A stretch of DNA of 43,147 nucleotides, taken from Arcicella rosea (GTDB lineage: Bacteria; Bacteroidota; Bacteroidia; Cytophagales; Spirosomataceae). The stretch is from NCBI RefSeq assembly GCF_014204325.1, contig NZ_JACHKT010000040.1, forward strand, positions 1 to 43,147. Direction: 5' to 3'. This document shows, one piece after another, positions 33,484-42,822 of the stretch. The translations under genes were made by a program, and so were the position numbers. The notes below the pieces were generated by a model, which had not been told where the DNA came from, did not search any database, and was given only the letters and a program-made list of their open reading frames with translations. Numbering within the stretch: the first letter of the stretch is position 1; the number at the start of each line of letters is the position of its first letter.

Positions 33484-35535
33484 ATGACTTTCTTGTATCC
33501 TATCATATTTGCCATTTTCATTGGTTTTGTATTTAGAGTATCGGCAAGAGTTTGTCAGAAATCATTAATTGATCTCATTATTATTGCCTATATCGTTTTC
33601 TGTGGAAGTGTTATTCTAACAGGTTTTACGCTTTCTGAAATTCATAAAATAAACGATAGAAGGTTTTGGGCAATCGGTGTATTCATTCCTGCTTTTATTT
33701 TCTACATTCAATTCACAAAATTTTTCGGGAAAGATAGAAACGAAAACTTTACTGTCTTTCAAATGATTGGTGGCCAAATTCAAGCAGTTTGGAATTGGTT
33801 TGGTAATCTTTCTGTATTTTTAAAATGGATTTTTGCTGGTCTTTTCATCAGTCTTGGTATTATTGAAATCACCAACTTCATTTTAATTTGCTATACTCCT
33901 CCTAATGAATGGGACAGTATGACAGGGCATTTGAATCGACTTCTGTACTATCTACAACACAATACGATGTCGCATTTCGGTGGAACAAACTGGAACATCG
34001 ACAGCTATCCAAGAAGTGCTTGTACGATTCAAATTTATAATTATTTAATGTCTGGTAAAATTGAGAATTGGTTTAAAGCCATTCATCATACTGCTTATTG
34101 GATGATAGGTTTTGGCGTTTTTGGAATCGTTAGAAGTATCAGTAAAAATCTAACGGCTAGTTTCTTTTGTGCCTTAGTAATTCTTTTATTGCCTGATGTT
34201 CTAAGACAATCAATCACCACAGAATCCGATATTGTACTTGCTTCGTACTTGAGTTGCTTGATATATTTTTTATTTAGCTTTAATGAAAAAAAGAAAAGAA
34301 GATACATTTATTTGGCTGGAATTACTTTTGGGATTGCACTCGGACATAAAATCACTTTTGTATTTTCTCTTCCTCCTGTCTTTTTAATTTTACTTTATAC
34401 GGTTTTCAAAGACGAACAGAAGCAGATTTTTGCAGGTTTTTCGCTCATTCATTTCAAGCATTTAGTCGTTGCTTTTGTACTTGGTTTTGTATTGTTTACA
34501 TTGCCTTCTGGATATATTCCGAATATTCAAGAGTATCATCACCCGATTGGGCCACCAACAGCTTTACGTCACCAATCTATTGATAGAGCCGGACCAAAAT
34601 CAAATCTTATCAAACAGGGGACTCGTAATGTTGCTCGTTATGCGATTGACATGATAAATCTTGATGGTTTACGCAACTGGGACGAAGCCGAAAAAGTAAA
34701 CAGATGGATGAAAAAACCAATTATTTGGTTTGAAAAAAAGGTCTTAAAAGCTCGTTTAGAAGAAGAAACCAATTTTACCATTTTCCCTTTTGCTTATAAC
34801 AAACGATTTGAATTTTATAATGGTAGTCCGTGTTGGGGAATTTTTGGTTTTGCCTTAATTATTCCTTTAGTACTCTTAGTACTCACTCGCATTATCAAAA
34901 GTAAAGAAGTTTATGTGTATTTGGGTTTAGCCTTTGTCTTTCATTTTGTGGCACTTTCCTACACAGCACCTTACGATGCTTGGAAAGGGCGATATATGAT
35001 AAGTACTGCCGTTTTTGCTGTTCCATTTTTGGCTTTGTTATTTACAGGAAAATATTCGCTTGAAAAACCCAAGCATCTCATTTTAAAATCATACTTGAGT
35101 TTTGTCGTACTTATTGGCATTGCTTCTGCTCTTGTAGCTGTATTCTTGAATTATAGAAGTTTACCAATTAGAGCGTATGGACGTGTTTCAGCTTTTGAAA
35201 TGACAAGAATTGAATTACAAACCGAGGCACGTCCCGATATTACAAAAGCCTACGAAAATTTCAATAAAATTGTGCCACAAAATGCTACTGTGGCTTTGGG
35301 AACAATCAACGATGACTATGAGTATCCGCTTTGGGGAGATAAATTGACACGTAAACTGATTGTTTTGAATCCTTTTGAACAAGGACTTCGCCCAATTCCG
35401 AAAGAAGCTGATTATTTATTCTTTGCCAAAAGTGTGATTAAACCTCAACCCGGTGACATCCGTTTAGGCACTGATACATTGATGAAAAATGTAATCGTAA
35501 GAGGTGAAGACTATTACCTCCGTAAATTACATTAA
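33484..35535 (+). CDS. multi-pass membrane glycosyltransferase (GT-C type)
   Basis: 683 residues with about 12 hydrophobic segments. A loop after the third or fourth helix contains NEWDSMTGHLNRLLYYLQHN, and other loops contain RQSITTESDIV. Large polytopic proteins with an acidic residue in the first loop are typical of GT-C enzymes such as ArnT and PMT, which use lipid-linked sugars at the outer face of the membrane. This assignment is by architecture. A short soluble tail ends the protein. It could also be a polymerase-like protein. Confidence 0.7.
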   Translation: MTFLYPIIFAIFIGFVFRVSARVCQKSLIDLIIIAYIVFCGSVILTGFTLSEIHKINDRRFWAIGVFIPAFIFYIQFTKFFGKDRNENFTVFQMIGGQIQAVWNWFGNLSVFLKWIFAGLFISLGIIEITNFILICYTPPNEWDSMTGHLNRLLYYLQHNTMSHFGGTNWNIDSYPRSACTIQIYNYLMSGKIENWFKAIHHTAYWMIGFGVFGIVRSISKNLTASFFCALVILLLPDVLRQSITTESDIVLASYLSCLIYFLFSFNEKKKRRYIYLAGITFGIALGHKITFVFSLPPVFLILLYTVFKDEQKQIFAGFSLIHFKHLVVAFVLGFVLFTLPSGYIPNIQEYHHPIGPPTALRHQSIDRAGPKSNLIKQGTRNVARYAIDMINLDGLRNWDEAEKVNRWMKKPIIWFEKKVLKARLEEETNFTIFPFAYNKRFEFYNGSPCWGIFGFALIIPLVLLVLTRIIKSKEVYVYLGLAFVFHFVALSYTAPYDAWKGRYMISTAVFAVPFLALLFTGKYSLEKPKHLILKSYLSFVVLIGIASALVAVFLNYRSLPIRAYGRVSAFEMTRIELQTEARPDITKAYENFNKIVPQNATVALGTINDDYEYPLWGDKLTRKLIVLNPFEQGLRPIPKEADYLFFAKSVIKPQPGDIRLGTDTLMKNVIVRGEDYYLRKLH

Positions 35536-35555
35536 TCACCTAAAAACCGTTTTTT

Positions 35556-36254
35556 ATGAAAATTGCGATTATGCAACCTTATATATTCCCCTATATTGGG
35601 TACTTCCAACTGATTAATGCCGTTGATAAATTTATTATTTACGACGATGTGAGTTTCATTAACAAAGGTTGGATTAATCGTAACAGAATTTTGGTAAATG
35701 GCAAAGACAGCCTTTTTACCATTCCTTTGAAAGAAGCAAGTCAGAATAAATTAATCAATAGCATAGAAGTAAATTGGGACAGTGCTTGGAAAAGTAAATT
35801 TCTGAAAACCATTGAACAAAGCTATAAAAAAGCACCTTATTACCAGCAAATACTCCCATTAATTGAGGATTTATTGAATACGGAAAAAAGTATTTTTTCA
35901 GAAATTATTTTTGAAAACTTAACACAAATTTGTCAATATCTGGGAATAAAAACTGAAATTGTCCCGAGTTCAAGTATTTATCAAAATACAGCTTTGAAAG
36001 CTCAAGAACGAATTATTGATATTTGTGAGCAAGAAAAAATAGACACTTATATCAATCCTATCGGAGGTTTAGAACTTTACGACAAAGCCGCTTTTCAGAC
36101 AATTGGTAAAGAATTATTTTTTATCAAAAGCAAAGCCATTTGTTATACACAATTCAAAAATGAATTTGTACCGTGGCTTTCAATTATTGATGTTTTGATG
36201 TTCAACAGCCTCGAACAAATATCAGTACTCCTAAACGACTATGAATTAGTATAA
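35556..36254 (+). CDS. WbqC-family protein
   Basis: 232 residues. It opens with MKIAIMQPYIFPYIGYFQL, then FIIYDDVSFINKGWINRNRI, the pattern of the WbqC family found in O-antigen and capsule loci. The biochemical role of the family is not firmly known; a transferase acting on amino-sugar or acyl groups has been suggested for relatives. It is cytosolic, 20 bp after the glycosyltransferase. Confidence 0.85.
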   Translation: MKIAIMQPYIFPYIGYFQLINAVDKFIIYDDVSFINKGWINRNRILVNGKDSLFTIPLKEASQNKLINSIEVNWDSAWKSKFLKTIEQSYKKAPYYQQILPLIEDLLNTEKSIFSEIIFENLTQICQYLGIKTEIVPSSSIYQNTALKAQERIIDICEQEKIDTYINPIGGLELYDKAAFQTIGKELFFIKSKAICYTQFKNEFVPWLSIIDVLMFNSLEQISVLLNDYELV

Positions 36255-36298
36255 ATCAATTCTTGATTTACAATCAACTTTCTAAAATACTTTCGGAA

Positions 36299-36961
36299 AT
36301 GGCAAAAGTAATAATTTTCGGCACTACGCTTTCGGCAGAACTTGCACACTTTTATTTAAAGTACGATTCTGAACACGAAGTAGTGGCTTTCACAGTAGAA
36401 AAAGAATACTTGAAAGAAAAAGAGTATAAAAATCTTCCAGTAGTTCCATTTGAAGACATTAACGAAATCTATCCTCCAGAAGAATTTCAGCTCTTCGCTC
36501 CTATGACTGAACTCAAAATGAACCGAGTTCGTGAAAGAATTTACAACGAAGGGAAAGCAAAAGGTTACAAATTTATTTCATATATCAGTTCAAAAGCGAC
36601 TGTTTTTCCTGAAGCTCAAATCGGGGAAAATTGCTTTATTTTGGAAGATAATACCATTCAGCCTTTTACAAGTATTGGTAATAACTGCGTACTTTGGAGT
36701 GGCAATCACATTGGGCATCATGGTGTTATCAAAGACCACGTTTTCTTTACTTCTCATGTAGTTTTGTCTGGAAGATGTGTAGTGGGTAATAATTGTTTTA
36801 TTGGCGTAAACGCAACCATTCGTGATGGTGCAGTTTTGGGCGAAGGTACTTTGATTGCGATGGGAGCAAATCTTACAAAACAAAAAACAGAACCTTGGTC
36901 TATCTGGAAAGGAAATCCTGCTGTTGCTGCTAATATTTCGAGTAAGGATATTAAGATTTAA
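36299..36961 (+). CDS. NeuD-like sugar O/N-acyltransferase (hexapeptide repeat)
   Basis: 220 residues from ATG 36299 (MAKVIIFG). The TTG at 36263 would add 12 unconserved residues. The N-terminal half is a small Rossmann-like domain of the PglD/NeuD type. The C-terminal half is a left-handed beta-helix of hexapeptide repeats (IGENCFILEDNTI, IGNNCVLWSGNHIGHH, VGNNCFIGVNATI). The likely role is acetylation of an amino-sugar, which fits the aminotransferase in the same operon. The substrate is inferred from context. Confidence 0.87.
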   Translation: MAKVIIFGTTLSAELAHFYLKYDSEHEVVAFTVEKEYLKEKEYKNLPVVPFEDINEIYPPEEFQLFAPMTELKMNRVRERIYNEGKAKGYKFISYISSKATVFPEAQIGENCFILEDNTIQPFTSIGNNCVLWSGNHIGHHGVIKDHVFFTSHVVLSGRCVVGNNCFIGVNATIRDGAVLGEGTLIAMGANLTKQKTEPWSIWKGNPAVAANISSKDIKI

Positions 36962-37087
36962 TTGGCTTTCAGACATCTGTTATCAGCTATCAGATTACGG
37001 TTAAATTAGCTTTTCCCAAGTAGCTATTGTTTAATATAAATACAGATATACCGATAACATCTCTTTACTTAAATTTAAAAAAATCAA

Positions 37088-38032
37088 ATGAATTGGATTA
37101 AGAAAGGACATATTTATACACCAGACGGGTCGATAAGTTGGAGTAAAAGCCATGCACAAGTACCGATTTGTGACTATGCTCCAGATGAAACTAAAATCAG
37201 AATTTACTTTTCTACTCGTGATGAACAAGGAAGAAGTAATCCAAATTTCATCGAAGTAGAAGCAAGTAATCCGCATAATATTCTTTTTGAAAACCGTGAA
37301 CCATTCATTGAATTAGGTAAAAAAGGCACTTTTGATGATTGTGGAGTAATGCCTTCGTGGATAATTGATTACGACAACAAAAAGTACTTGTATTACATAG
37401 GTTGGAATGTGCGAAATACCATTCCATACCACAATGCTGTTGGTTTGGCGATTAGTGAAGATGGTGGCAAAACTTTCCAAAAGCTTTCAGAAGGCCCACT
37501 TTGGGACAGAGATTATATTGAACCGCATTATTCAGGTACTTCTTGTGTATTGATTGACGACAATGGTATTTGGCGAAATTGGTATTTATCATGTACTGAA
37601 TGGCGAGAAGTAAAAGGAATTATGGAACCTCGATACCATATCAAATACGCTGAATCGACCAATGGCATTGATTGGATACGAAAAGGACGTGTGGCGATTG
37701 ATTATAGAGACAACGATGAAGCGGGCATTGTAAAAGCTTCTGTGATTAAAGAAAACGGCATTTATAAAATGTGGTATTCGCACAGAAATTTCAATGATTA
37801 TCGAATTGATGCTACCCAAAGTTACAGAATTGGTTACGCAGAATCTTCTGACGGTATCAAGTGGGATAGAAAAGATGAATTAATGACGATGGACATAAGC
37901 AGTAACCCAGCAGATTTTGATAGTATTATGTTGGCATACCCACACGTATTGCCTATCAATAATCAACTGCACATGTTTTATAATGGCAACGGTTTTGGAA
38001 GAACAGGAATTGGTTATGCTGTTTTAAATTAA
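37088..38032 (+). CDS. five-bladed beta-propeller glycosidase-like protein
   Basis: 314 residues with repeated blades each carrying a short WY-type strand: YLYYIGWN, WYLSCTEW, YKMWYSHR and HMFYNGNGFG. Asp-rich turns such as TFDDCGVMPS and EAGIVKAS could supply acid catalysts. The pattern resembles GH43/GH32/GH130-like folds. There is no signal peptide, so it would act in the cytoplasm, which is unusual for a hydrolase and more like a glycan-modifying or phosphorylase-type role. It is separated from the acyltransferase by about 126 bp. Confidence 0.7.
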   Translation: MNWIKKGHIYTPDGSISWSKSHAQVPICDYAPDETKIRIYFSTRDEQGRSNPNFIEVEASNPHNILFENREPFIELGKKGTFDDCGVMPSWIIDYDNKKYLYYIGWNVRNTIPYHNAVGLAISEDGGKTFQKLSEGPLWDRDYIEPHYSGTSCVLIDDNGIWRNWYLSCTEWREVKGIMEPRYHIKYAESTNGIDWIRKGRVAIDYRDNDEAGIVKASVIKENGIYKMWYSHRNFNDYRIDATQSYRIGYAESSDGIKWDRKDELMTMDISSNPADFDSIMLAYPHVLPINNQLHMFYNGNGFGRTGIGYAVLN

Positions 38033-38045
38033 AATACATCAAACA

Positions 38046-38870
38046 ATGGTAAATTTTCAAGAATTTAAAGAAACTGGTTATCAGATTGTTAGAGGTCTTT
38101 TTGCCGTAGAAGAAATAGACAAAATTCGTGAAGACGCAAAGCAAATTTTTGTCAATCAAATGAAGTATTTAAATTATCCCGTGGATACAATTCAAACTGA
38201 AATTGATTTCAATAAGTTGTTATTCAAATTATTTGAAGAACATCCCGACAGATTAATGGCTTGTGGAAAACACATTCAGCATTTAATTTCGCTGCATAAA
38301 CTTTCTTTAGATGACCGTTTGATTGATAATTTAAAAAAATTAGGCATCGAATTTCCGAATGTTTGTACTCGCCCAGTAATGTTTTTCAATGCTCGAAAAT
38401 TAGCAAAAAAACAAGTTTATTGGAAAACTGATGCTCATCAAGACTGGCGAAGTATGCAAGGTTCACTGAACTCTATTGTAATTTGGGTTGCTTTAGCGGA
38501 TATTGATATTTCGTTGGGAGCTTTGGAAGTAATGCCAAACAGCCATAAATTAGGACTTCAAGCCACAAAAATGGTGGATTCATTCGGTGTAATTCCTGAT
38601 GAAGTATTGGCTCAACAGCAAATCGTTCAAGTAGAAGTAAAAAAAGGCGATGCTTTGTTTTTTTCTTCATTTTTGATTCATCAATCTGGGAATAATTCAA
38701 CAGAAGATGGCATCAGGTGGTCTTGTCATTTTAGATACAACGATTTATCAGAACAAGCATTTATCGAAAGAGGTTATCCGCATCCCTACGTTTATTATCC
38801 AAATCCAGATTTGATAACGCCAGATTATCCGGAAGCAAAAGACATACTTAACTATTTTGTGAATGAATAA
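38046..38870 (+). CDS. phytanoyl-CoA dioxygenase (PhyH)-family oxygenase
   Basis: 274 residues. Fe(II)/2-oxoglutarate-type double-stranded beta-helix. Iron ligands are seen as His-131/Asp-133 (AHQDW) and His-212 (IHQSG), with Arg-224 (RWS) as the likely 2-oxoglutarate anchor. PhyH-family enzymes hydroxylate varied small molecules. In this operon a sugar- or acyl-group hydroxylation is likely, by context only. The last 8 bp overlap the following glycosyltransferase gene, implying translational coupling. Confidence 0.85.
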   Translation: MVNFQEFKETGYQIVRGLFAVEEIDKIREDAKQIFVNQMKYLNYPVDTIQTEIDFNKLLFKLFEEHPDRLMACGKHIQHLISLHKLSLDDRLIDNLKKLGIEFPNVCTRPVMFFNARKLAKKQVYWKTDAHQDWRSMQGSLNSIVIWVALADIDISLGALEVMPNSHKLGLQATKMVDSFGVIPDEVLAQQQIVQVEVKKGDALFFSSFLIHQSGNNSTEDGIRWSCHFRYNDLSEQAFIERGYPHPYVYYPNPDLITPDYPEAKDILNYFVNE

Positions 38871-39891
38871 AGTACAGCCATCCTCACCCATTGAAGTAAG
38901 TGTTTTTATCACGGTTTATAATCATGGAAAATATTTACGTCAATGCTTAGATAGTCTTGTGAGTCAGATTACAAATTTCAAATTTGAAATTATAGTCGGA
39001 GAAGATTGTTCTCCTGACGATTCAAGAAGTATCCTGATTGAGTATGCTTCAAAATATCCAGCTTTAATAAAAGCCCTTCTTTGGGAGAAAAATCAAGGCA
39101 CAAAAGAATGTCCGGGGAAAGGAAATTTTACGCAAACTTTCTACCAATGCACAGGCAAATATATTGTTTACATTGAAGGCGATGATTATTTGACAGATAA
39201 TTATAAACTTCAAAAACAATATGATTTTCTGAATGCTCATCCTGAAAGCTCTGCTTGTTTTCATAATGCCATTATGTCTTATGAAGATGGTTCAGACATG
39301 GGGGAAAAGTTCATTAATCCGCCCGACCAAAAAGATAAAATTTATCCTGAAGATTTACTTACACAAAAGGAAGTTTGGTTTATGGCTACTGCCAGTGTGA
39401 TGTTTAGGAGAAATTTGTTCGGCGAAAAACTTCCAGAATGGTTTTTAAAATCAAAAAGTGGAGATATACCCATTTATATATTACTCGCCAATCAAGGTTA
39501 CATCGGCTATATTCCCGATGTTATGTGCGTTTATCGAAGACATCAAGGCGGTTTGAGTTATACGGATAGTAATTACAGTGAAGTATTTATCAAGAACAGA
39601 ATGTTTATGTATTCTAATGTTGATAAAGAACTAAAATTCAAATATAATCATTTGATTAAGCCAATTCTAGGCGAATATTATTTATTACTTACTAATGTTT
39701 TTAAGCTTAAAAATCAGTACTTCCAAAGTATTTATTTTGCTTTTATTTCTTTGTATTTAACAAAGCCCAATTCAAAAAAACATTTAAAATCCGTTTTTCA
39801 AGATTTTATTATTCCAACAGGTTTGATGAAAGTTTATGCTAATGTAAAATGGAAGTTAGAAACTTTATTTAACAAAAAAGCCTCTCAATAA
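38863..39891 (+). CDS. family 2 glycosyltransferase
   Basis: 342 residues, GT-A fold. Seen: VSVFITVYNHGKYLRQCLDSL (first 20 or so residues of the domain), the acceptor-side VGEDCSPDDS, and the metal-binding motif EGDDYL. It ends with about 60 residues rich in Phe/Tyr/Lys. It transfers a sugar from a nucleotide donor to the growing glycan; the sugar is not known. Last gene of the operon. Its final codons lie in the 5' arm of a terminator whose loop holds the stop codon. Confidence 0.9.
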   Translation: MNKVQPSSPIEVSVFITVYNHGKYLRQCLDSLVSQITNFKFEIIVGEDCSPDDSRSILIEYASKYPALIKALLWEKNQGTKECPGKGNFTQTFYQCTGKYIVYIEGDDYLTDNYKLQKQYDFLNAHPESSACFHNAIMSYEDGSDMGEKFINPPDQKDKIYPEDLLTQKEVWFMATASVMFRRNLFGEKLPEWFLKSKSGDIPIYILLANQGYIGYIPDVMCVYRRHQGGLSYTDSNYSEVFIKNRMFMYSNVDKELKFKYNHLIKPILGEYYLLLTNVFKLKNQYFQSIYFAFISLYLTKPNSKKHLKSVFQDFIIPTGLMKVYANVKWKLETLFNKKASQ

Positions 39892-39909
39892 TGTTGAGAG
39901 GCTTTTCTT
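39876..39909. terminator. bidirectional terminator overlapping the end of the operon
   Basis: gcctctcaa (39880-39888) and ttgagaggc (39894-39902) form a perfect 9-bp stem, with A-rich and T-rich flanks on both sides. The stop codon TAA (39889-39891) of the glycosyltransferase is in the loop. It serves both this operon and the convergent gene at 39926. Confidence 0.88.
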
Positions 39910-39925
39910 TTGGAGTATTTCCTTA

Positions 39926-41191
39926 CTAGGTTTTTTGCTTTTTCTTCTTTGCTGCGGGGAATAAAACATTATTCAAAATCAAACGATAACCAGGCGAATT
40001 AGGATGTAAATTCAAATCGGTAGGTTCTTCGTTTACATAATGTCTGTAATCTTCAGGGTCATGTCCGCCATAAAAAGTCCAAAAACCTTTTAAGAAAGTA
40101 CCGTGAATATACCGAGCTTCATTCAGCGAACGATTTTCACCCAATACAATTACTTCGGGCTTCAATAAATCTTTTTTGTAAGAAGTGGTTTGTCCCATAA
40201 AACCATGAATGGTAGTTTCATGATTTTGTGTCAACATTGTAGGAATTGGATCCCATTTAGCAGAAAATTGGAAAAGATTGAAAAAATCATTTTCCTCTCC
40301 TACTGGTCTTGATTCGTTAGTATAAGCCTCAATATTTGAAAACTCAATTACTTGTGGATGAAAAATTAAACCAAAATTCTGAAAGGCAAAAGTTTTAGAG
40401 AAATCTAGTTTAGCATCTGCATTTCTATCATAACCATCTCCGTCATAAAAGGCATCCACAATATCAATTCCTTCAGCAGCTAAAGCAATATCATAAGTAT
40501 CGGTTGCGGTACACATCGCAAACATGTACCCACCGCCAGCCACAAATTCTTGAATTTTTTTAACAACGCCCAATTTCAATTGAGATACTTTATTAAAGCC
40601 ATATTTTTGTGCATTTTTTTTATCTTCACGCAATTGGGCTTGATACCAAGTTTGTCCACTCTGATTCAAAAACTTGCCCATCTGCCCTGTAAAATCTTCA
40701 TGATGAAGATGTAGCCAATCGTATTCTGGTAATTTACCAGTCATTACCTCATCATCAAAAATCAAATCGTAAGGAATTTCAGCATAAGTCATTGCTAAAG
40801 TAACAGCGTCGTCCCAAGGTTGGGCAGTTTTAGGTGAATAAACGGCTACTCTGGGCGGTTTCTGGAGTTTTACAACATCCATATTTACATCTGGACTACT
40901 TACTTCTGCTCTGATTTGTGAGGCTTGTCCCTCAGAAATCACTTCATAGCTTACTCCACGAATTATCAATTCATTTTCAAATTTCTGAGCTTGTGGAAAC
41001 ATAAAAGCTCCGCCACGGTAATTCAAAAGCCATTCTACTTCAGTATCATGTGTTTTGAGAATCCAATAAGCTATTCCGTAAGATTTTAGATGGTTTTTCT
41101 GACTCTCATCCATTGGAATTAGAATCTGTGAAGCCCATAAGCGACAAGTAAACGTTAAGAATATGATAAACGGAAATAATAGCCTTTTCAT
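39926..41191 (-). CDS. secreted protein, often named asparagine synthetase B in Bacteroidota
   Basis: 421 residues with a signal peptide (1-20, MKRLLFPFIIFLTFTCRLWA). The opening ILIPMDESQKNHLKSYGIAY and the WLLNYRGGAFMF block are the marks of a Bacteroidota family usually auto-named asparagine synthetase B. It lacks an N-terminal catalytic Cys and any AsnB synthetase domain, so that name is doubtful. The segment GGGYMFAMC (219-227) resembles the nucleophile elbow of class I glutamine-amidotransferase-like proteins. It is likely periplasmic. Function unknown. It converges on the polysaccharide operon. Confidence 0.72.
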   Translation of the reverse strand: MKRLLFPFIIFLTFTCRLWASQILIPMDESQKNHLKSYGIAYWILKTHDTEVEWLLNYRGGAFMFPQAQKFENELIIRGVSYEVISEGQASQIRAEVSSPDVNMDVVKLQKPPRVAVYSPKTAQPWDDAVTLAMTYAEIPYDLIFDDEVMTGKLPEYDWLHLHHEDFTGQMGKFLNQSGQTWYQAQLREDKKNAQKYGFNKVSQLKLGVVKKIQEFVAGGGYMFAMCTATDTYDIALAAEGIDIVDAFYDGDGYDRNADAKLDFSKTFAFQNFGLIFHPQVIEFSNIEAYTNESRPVGEENDFFNLFQFSAKWDPIPTMLTQNHETTIHGFMGQTTSYKKDLLKPEVIVLGENRSLNEARYIHGTFLKGFWTFYGGHDPEDYRHYVNEEPTDLNLHPNSPGYRLILNNVLFPAAKKKKQKT

Positions 41192-41349
41192 TGGTGAAGT
41201 TATTTAAGTTCTCTGAACTAAATTTGTTATTCGTAAACGATAAACGAATTTAGTATATTATTAGTGCTAATCACAATTCTGATTACGTAAACATACTTCG
41301 TCTTGATTTATTTTGGTTTCAAATCGAATCCATTTCAATATCCACAACT

Positions 41350-42591
41350 ATGAATTTATTAGAAAATATTCGTGAAGGATTACGCTCTATCAAAGCAAAT
41401 ATGCTGAGAACTACCCTCACAGCTTTAATTATTGCCATTGGTGTAACCGCATTGGTTGGAAGCCTTACTGTAATTGATGGTATTCAAAGCTCAGTTAACA
41501 ATAGTTTTGCGGGTTTAGGAGCAAATGCTTTTGACCTTAGAAACAGAGATATTTTCAAAATCAGAAAGGACGGCGAAAAGGAAAAAAATTACCCTCAAAT
41601 TGATTATCGTGAAGCAAAAATGTACAAAGAAAAATTTGGACATTCAGCCATTATCGGATTGAAAGTAAATGTTAGTTTTTCAGTTGAGGTAAAACACGAT
41701 TCAAAAAAAACAAATCCTAACTCAAGAGTTATCGGAACGGATGATAATTTTATGGATATAAAAGGCTATAAAATTGACAAAGGAAGAACTTTCTCAGCAA
41801 ATGATTTACAATATGCTGTAAATGTTTGTATCATCGGCACTGATATTGTTGATCAACTTTTTGAAAAAAACACAAATCCAATTGATAAAGAAATTAATAT
41901 TCTTGGACAGAAATTTAAAGTAATCGGTTTGTTAGAGAAAAAAGGTAGCATGATGGGAGGCGGTGATGATAGAGTAATTTTTATGCCTTTAGAATCTGGC
42001 AGAAAAATGGCTCAAGGCAAAACACTTACTTTTGATATTGTTACTTCTGTTCCAAATATTACTGATATTGACAACGTAATTGAAGAAGCTAGAGGAGTCA
42101 TGAGAATTATCAGACAAGACCAAATTGGTGAACCAGATTCATTTTCAATAGAACGTTCAGATTCATTAGCCAAACAATCTGAAAGTATTACTGGAATTTT
42201 AAGAGTCGCTGGTTTTGGTGTAGGTTTTATTACTTTACTAGGTGCAGCCATTGCCTTGATGAACATTATGTTAGTTTCAGTAACAGAAAGAACGCAAGAA
42301 ATTGGTATCAGAAAATCTTTAGGAGCAACACCTTATCTTATTCGTTTACAATTTCTGATTGAAGCCGTTGTAATTTGTATATTAGGCGGTTTAGGAGGCA
42401 TCTTTTTAGCCATTTTGATTGGTAATCTATTTGCACAATTATTAATGGGTGGTACTGCAAGTTTTATTATGCCTTGGTTCTGGATGTCAATCGGAATTGG
42501 CGTTTGTGTTGTGGTAGGATTATTTTCTGGAATTTACCCCGCATACAAAGCTTCAAAGCTAGATCCAATAGAATCATTGAGATATGAATAA
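41350..42591 (+). CDS. MacB/FtsX-type ABC transporter permease
   Basis: 413 residues. An N-terminal helix (about 21-43) precedes a periplasmic MacB core domain (about 50-270), followed by three C-terminal helices (about 284-306, 335-358 and 372-397). The signature ERTQEIGIRKSLGATP after the second helix and the final PAYKASKLDPIESLRYE are typical. Such proteins couple ATP use in the cytoplasm to periplasmic work on lipoproteins or export. The ATPase partner is not in the window next to it, so it may be encoded elsewhere. Confidence 0.9.
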   Translation: MNLLENIREGLRSIKANMLRTTLTALIIAIGVTALVGSLTVIDGIQSSVNNSFAGLGANAFDLRNRDIFKIRKDGEKEKNYPQIDYREAKMYKEKFGHSAIIGLKVNVSFSVEVKHDSKKTNPNSRVIGTDDNFMDIKGYKIDKGRTFSANDLQYAVNVCIIGTDIVDQLFEKNTNPIDKEINILGQKFKVIGLLEKKGSMMGGGDDRVIFMPLESGRKMAQGKTLTFDIVTSVPNITDIDNVIEEARGVMRIIRQDQIGEPDSFSIERSDSLAKQSESITGILRVAGFGVGFITLLGAAIALMNIMLVSVTERTQEIGIRKSLGATPYLIRLQFLIEAVVICILGGLGGIFLAILIGNLFAQLLMGGTASFIMPWFWMSIGIGVCVVVGLFSGIYPAYKASKLDPIESLRYE

Positions 42592-42684
42592 TTTTTTTCA
42601 TTTTTTTTGAATCTATAACCAATCTAATAATCAGAAACTTACAAGAACACTTACAAAAAAGTTTCAGATTAATTAAATGTTAAG

Positions 42685-42716
42685 GTTGTGTAGTCCAAAA
42701 ACATCACTTATCTTTG
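42685..42716 (+). promoter_or_regulatory. promoter of tRNA-Leu
   Basis: GTTG (42685-42688), a 20-nt spacer, then TATCTTTG (42709-42716), a full match to TANNTTTG. It ends 22 nt before the mature tRNA. Confidence 0.75.
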
Positions 42717-42738
42717 CATCAAGTTTGAGAAATCAAAT

Positions 42739-42822
42739 GCCCAGATGGCGGAATTGGTAGACGCGCTGGTCTCAAACACCAGTGTCTTCACTGGCATGCC
42801 GGTTCGACTCCGGCTCTGGGTA
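42739..42822 (+). tRNA. tRNA-Leu (anticodon CAA)
   Basis: 84-nt class II tRNA. The acceptor stem GCCCAGA pairs with TCTGGGT. The anticodon stem ctggt/accag encloses the loop CTCAAAC, so the anticodon is CAA, which reads UUG. A long variable arm (gtgtcttcactggc) and the T-loop GGTTCGACTCC are present. CCA is not encoded. It has its own promoter and terminator. Confidence 0.95.

Noticed and set aside
39926-41191. Accepting the name asparagine synthetase B
   Set aside because: No N-terminal catalytic cysteine and no AsnB synthetase domain; a signal peptide is present instead.
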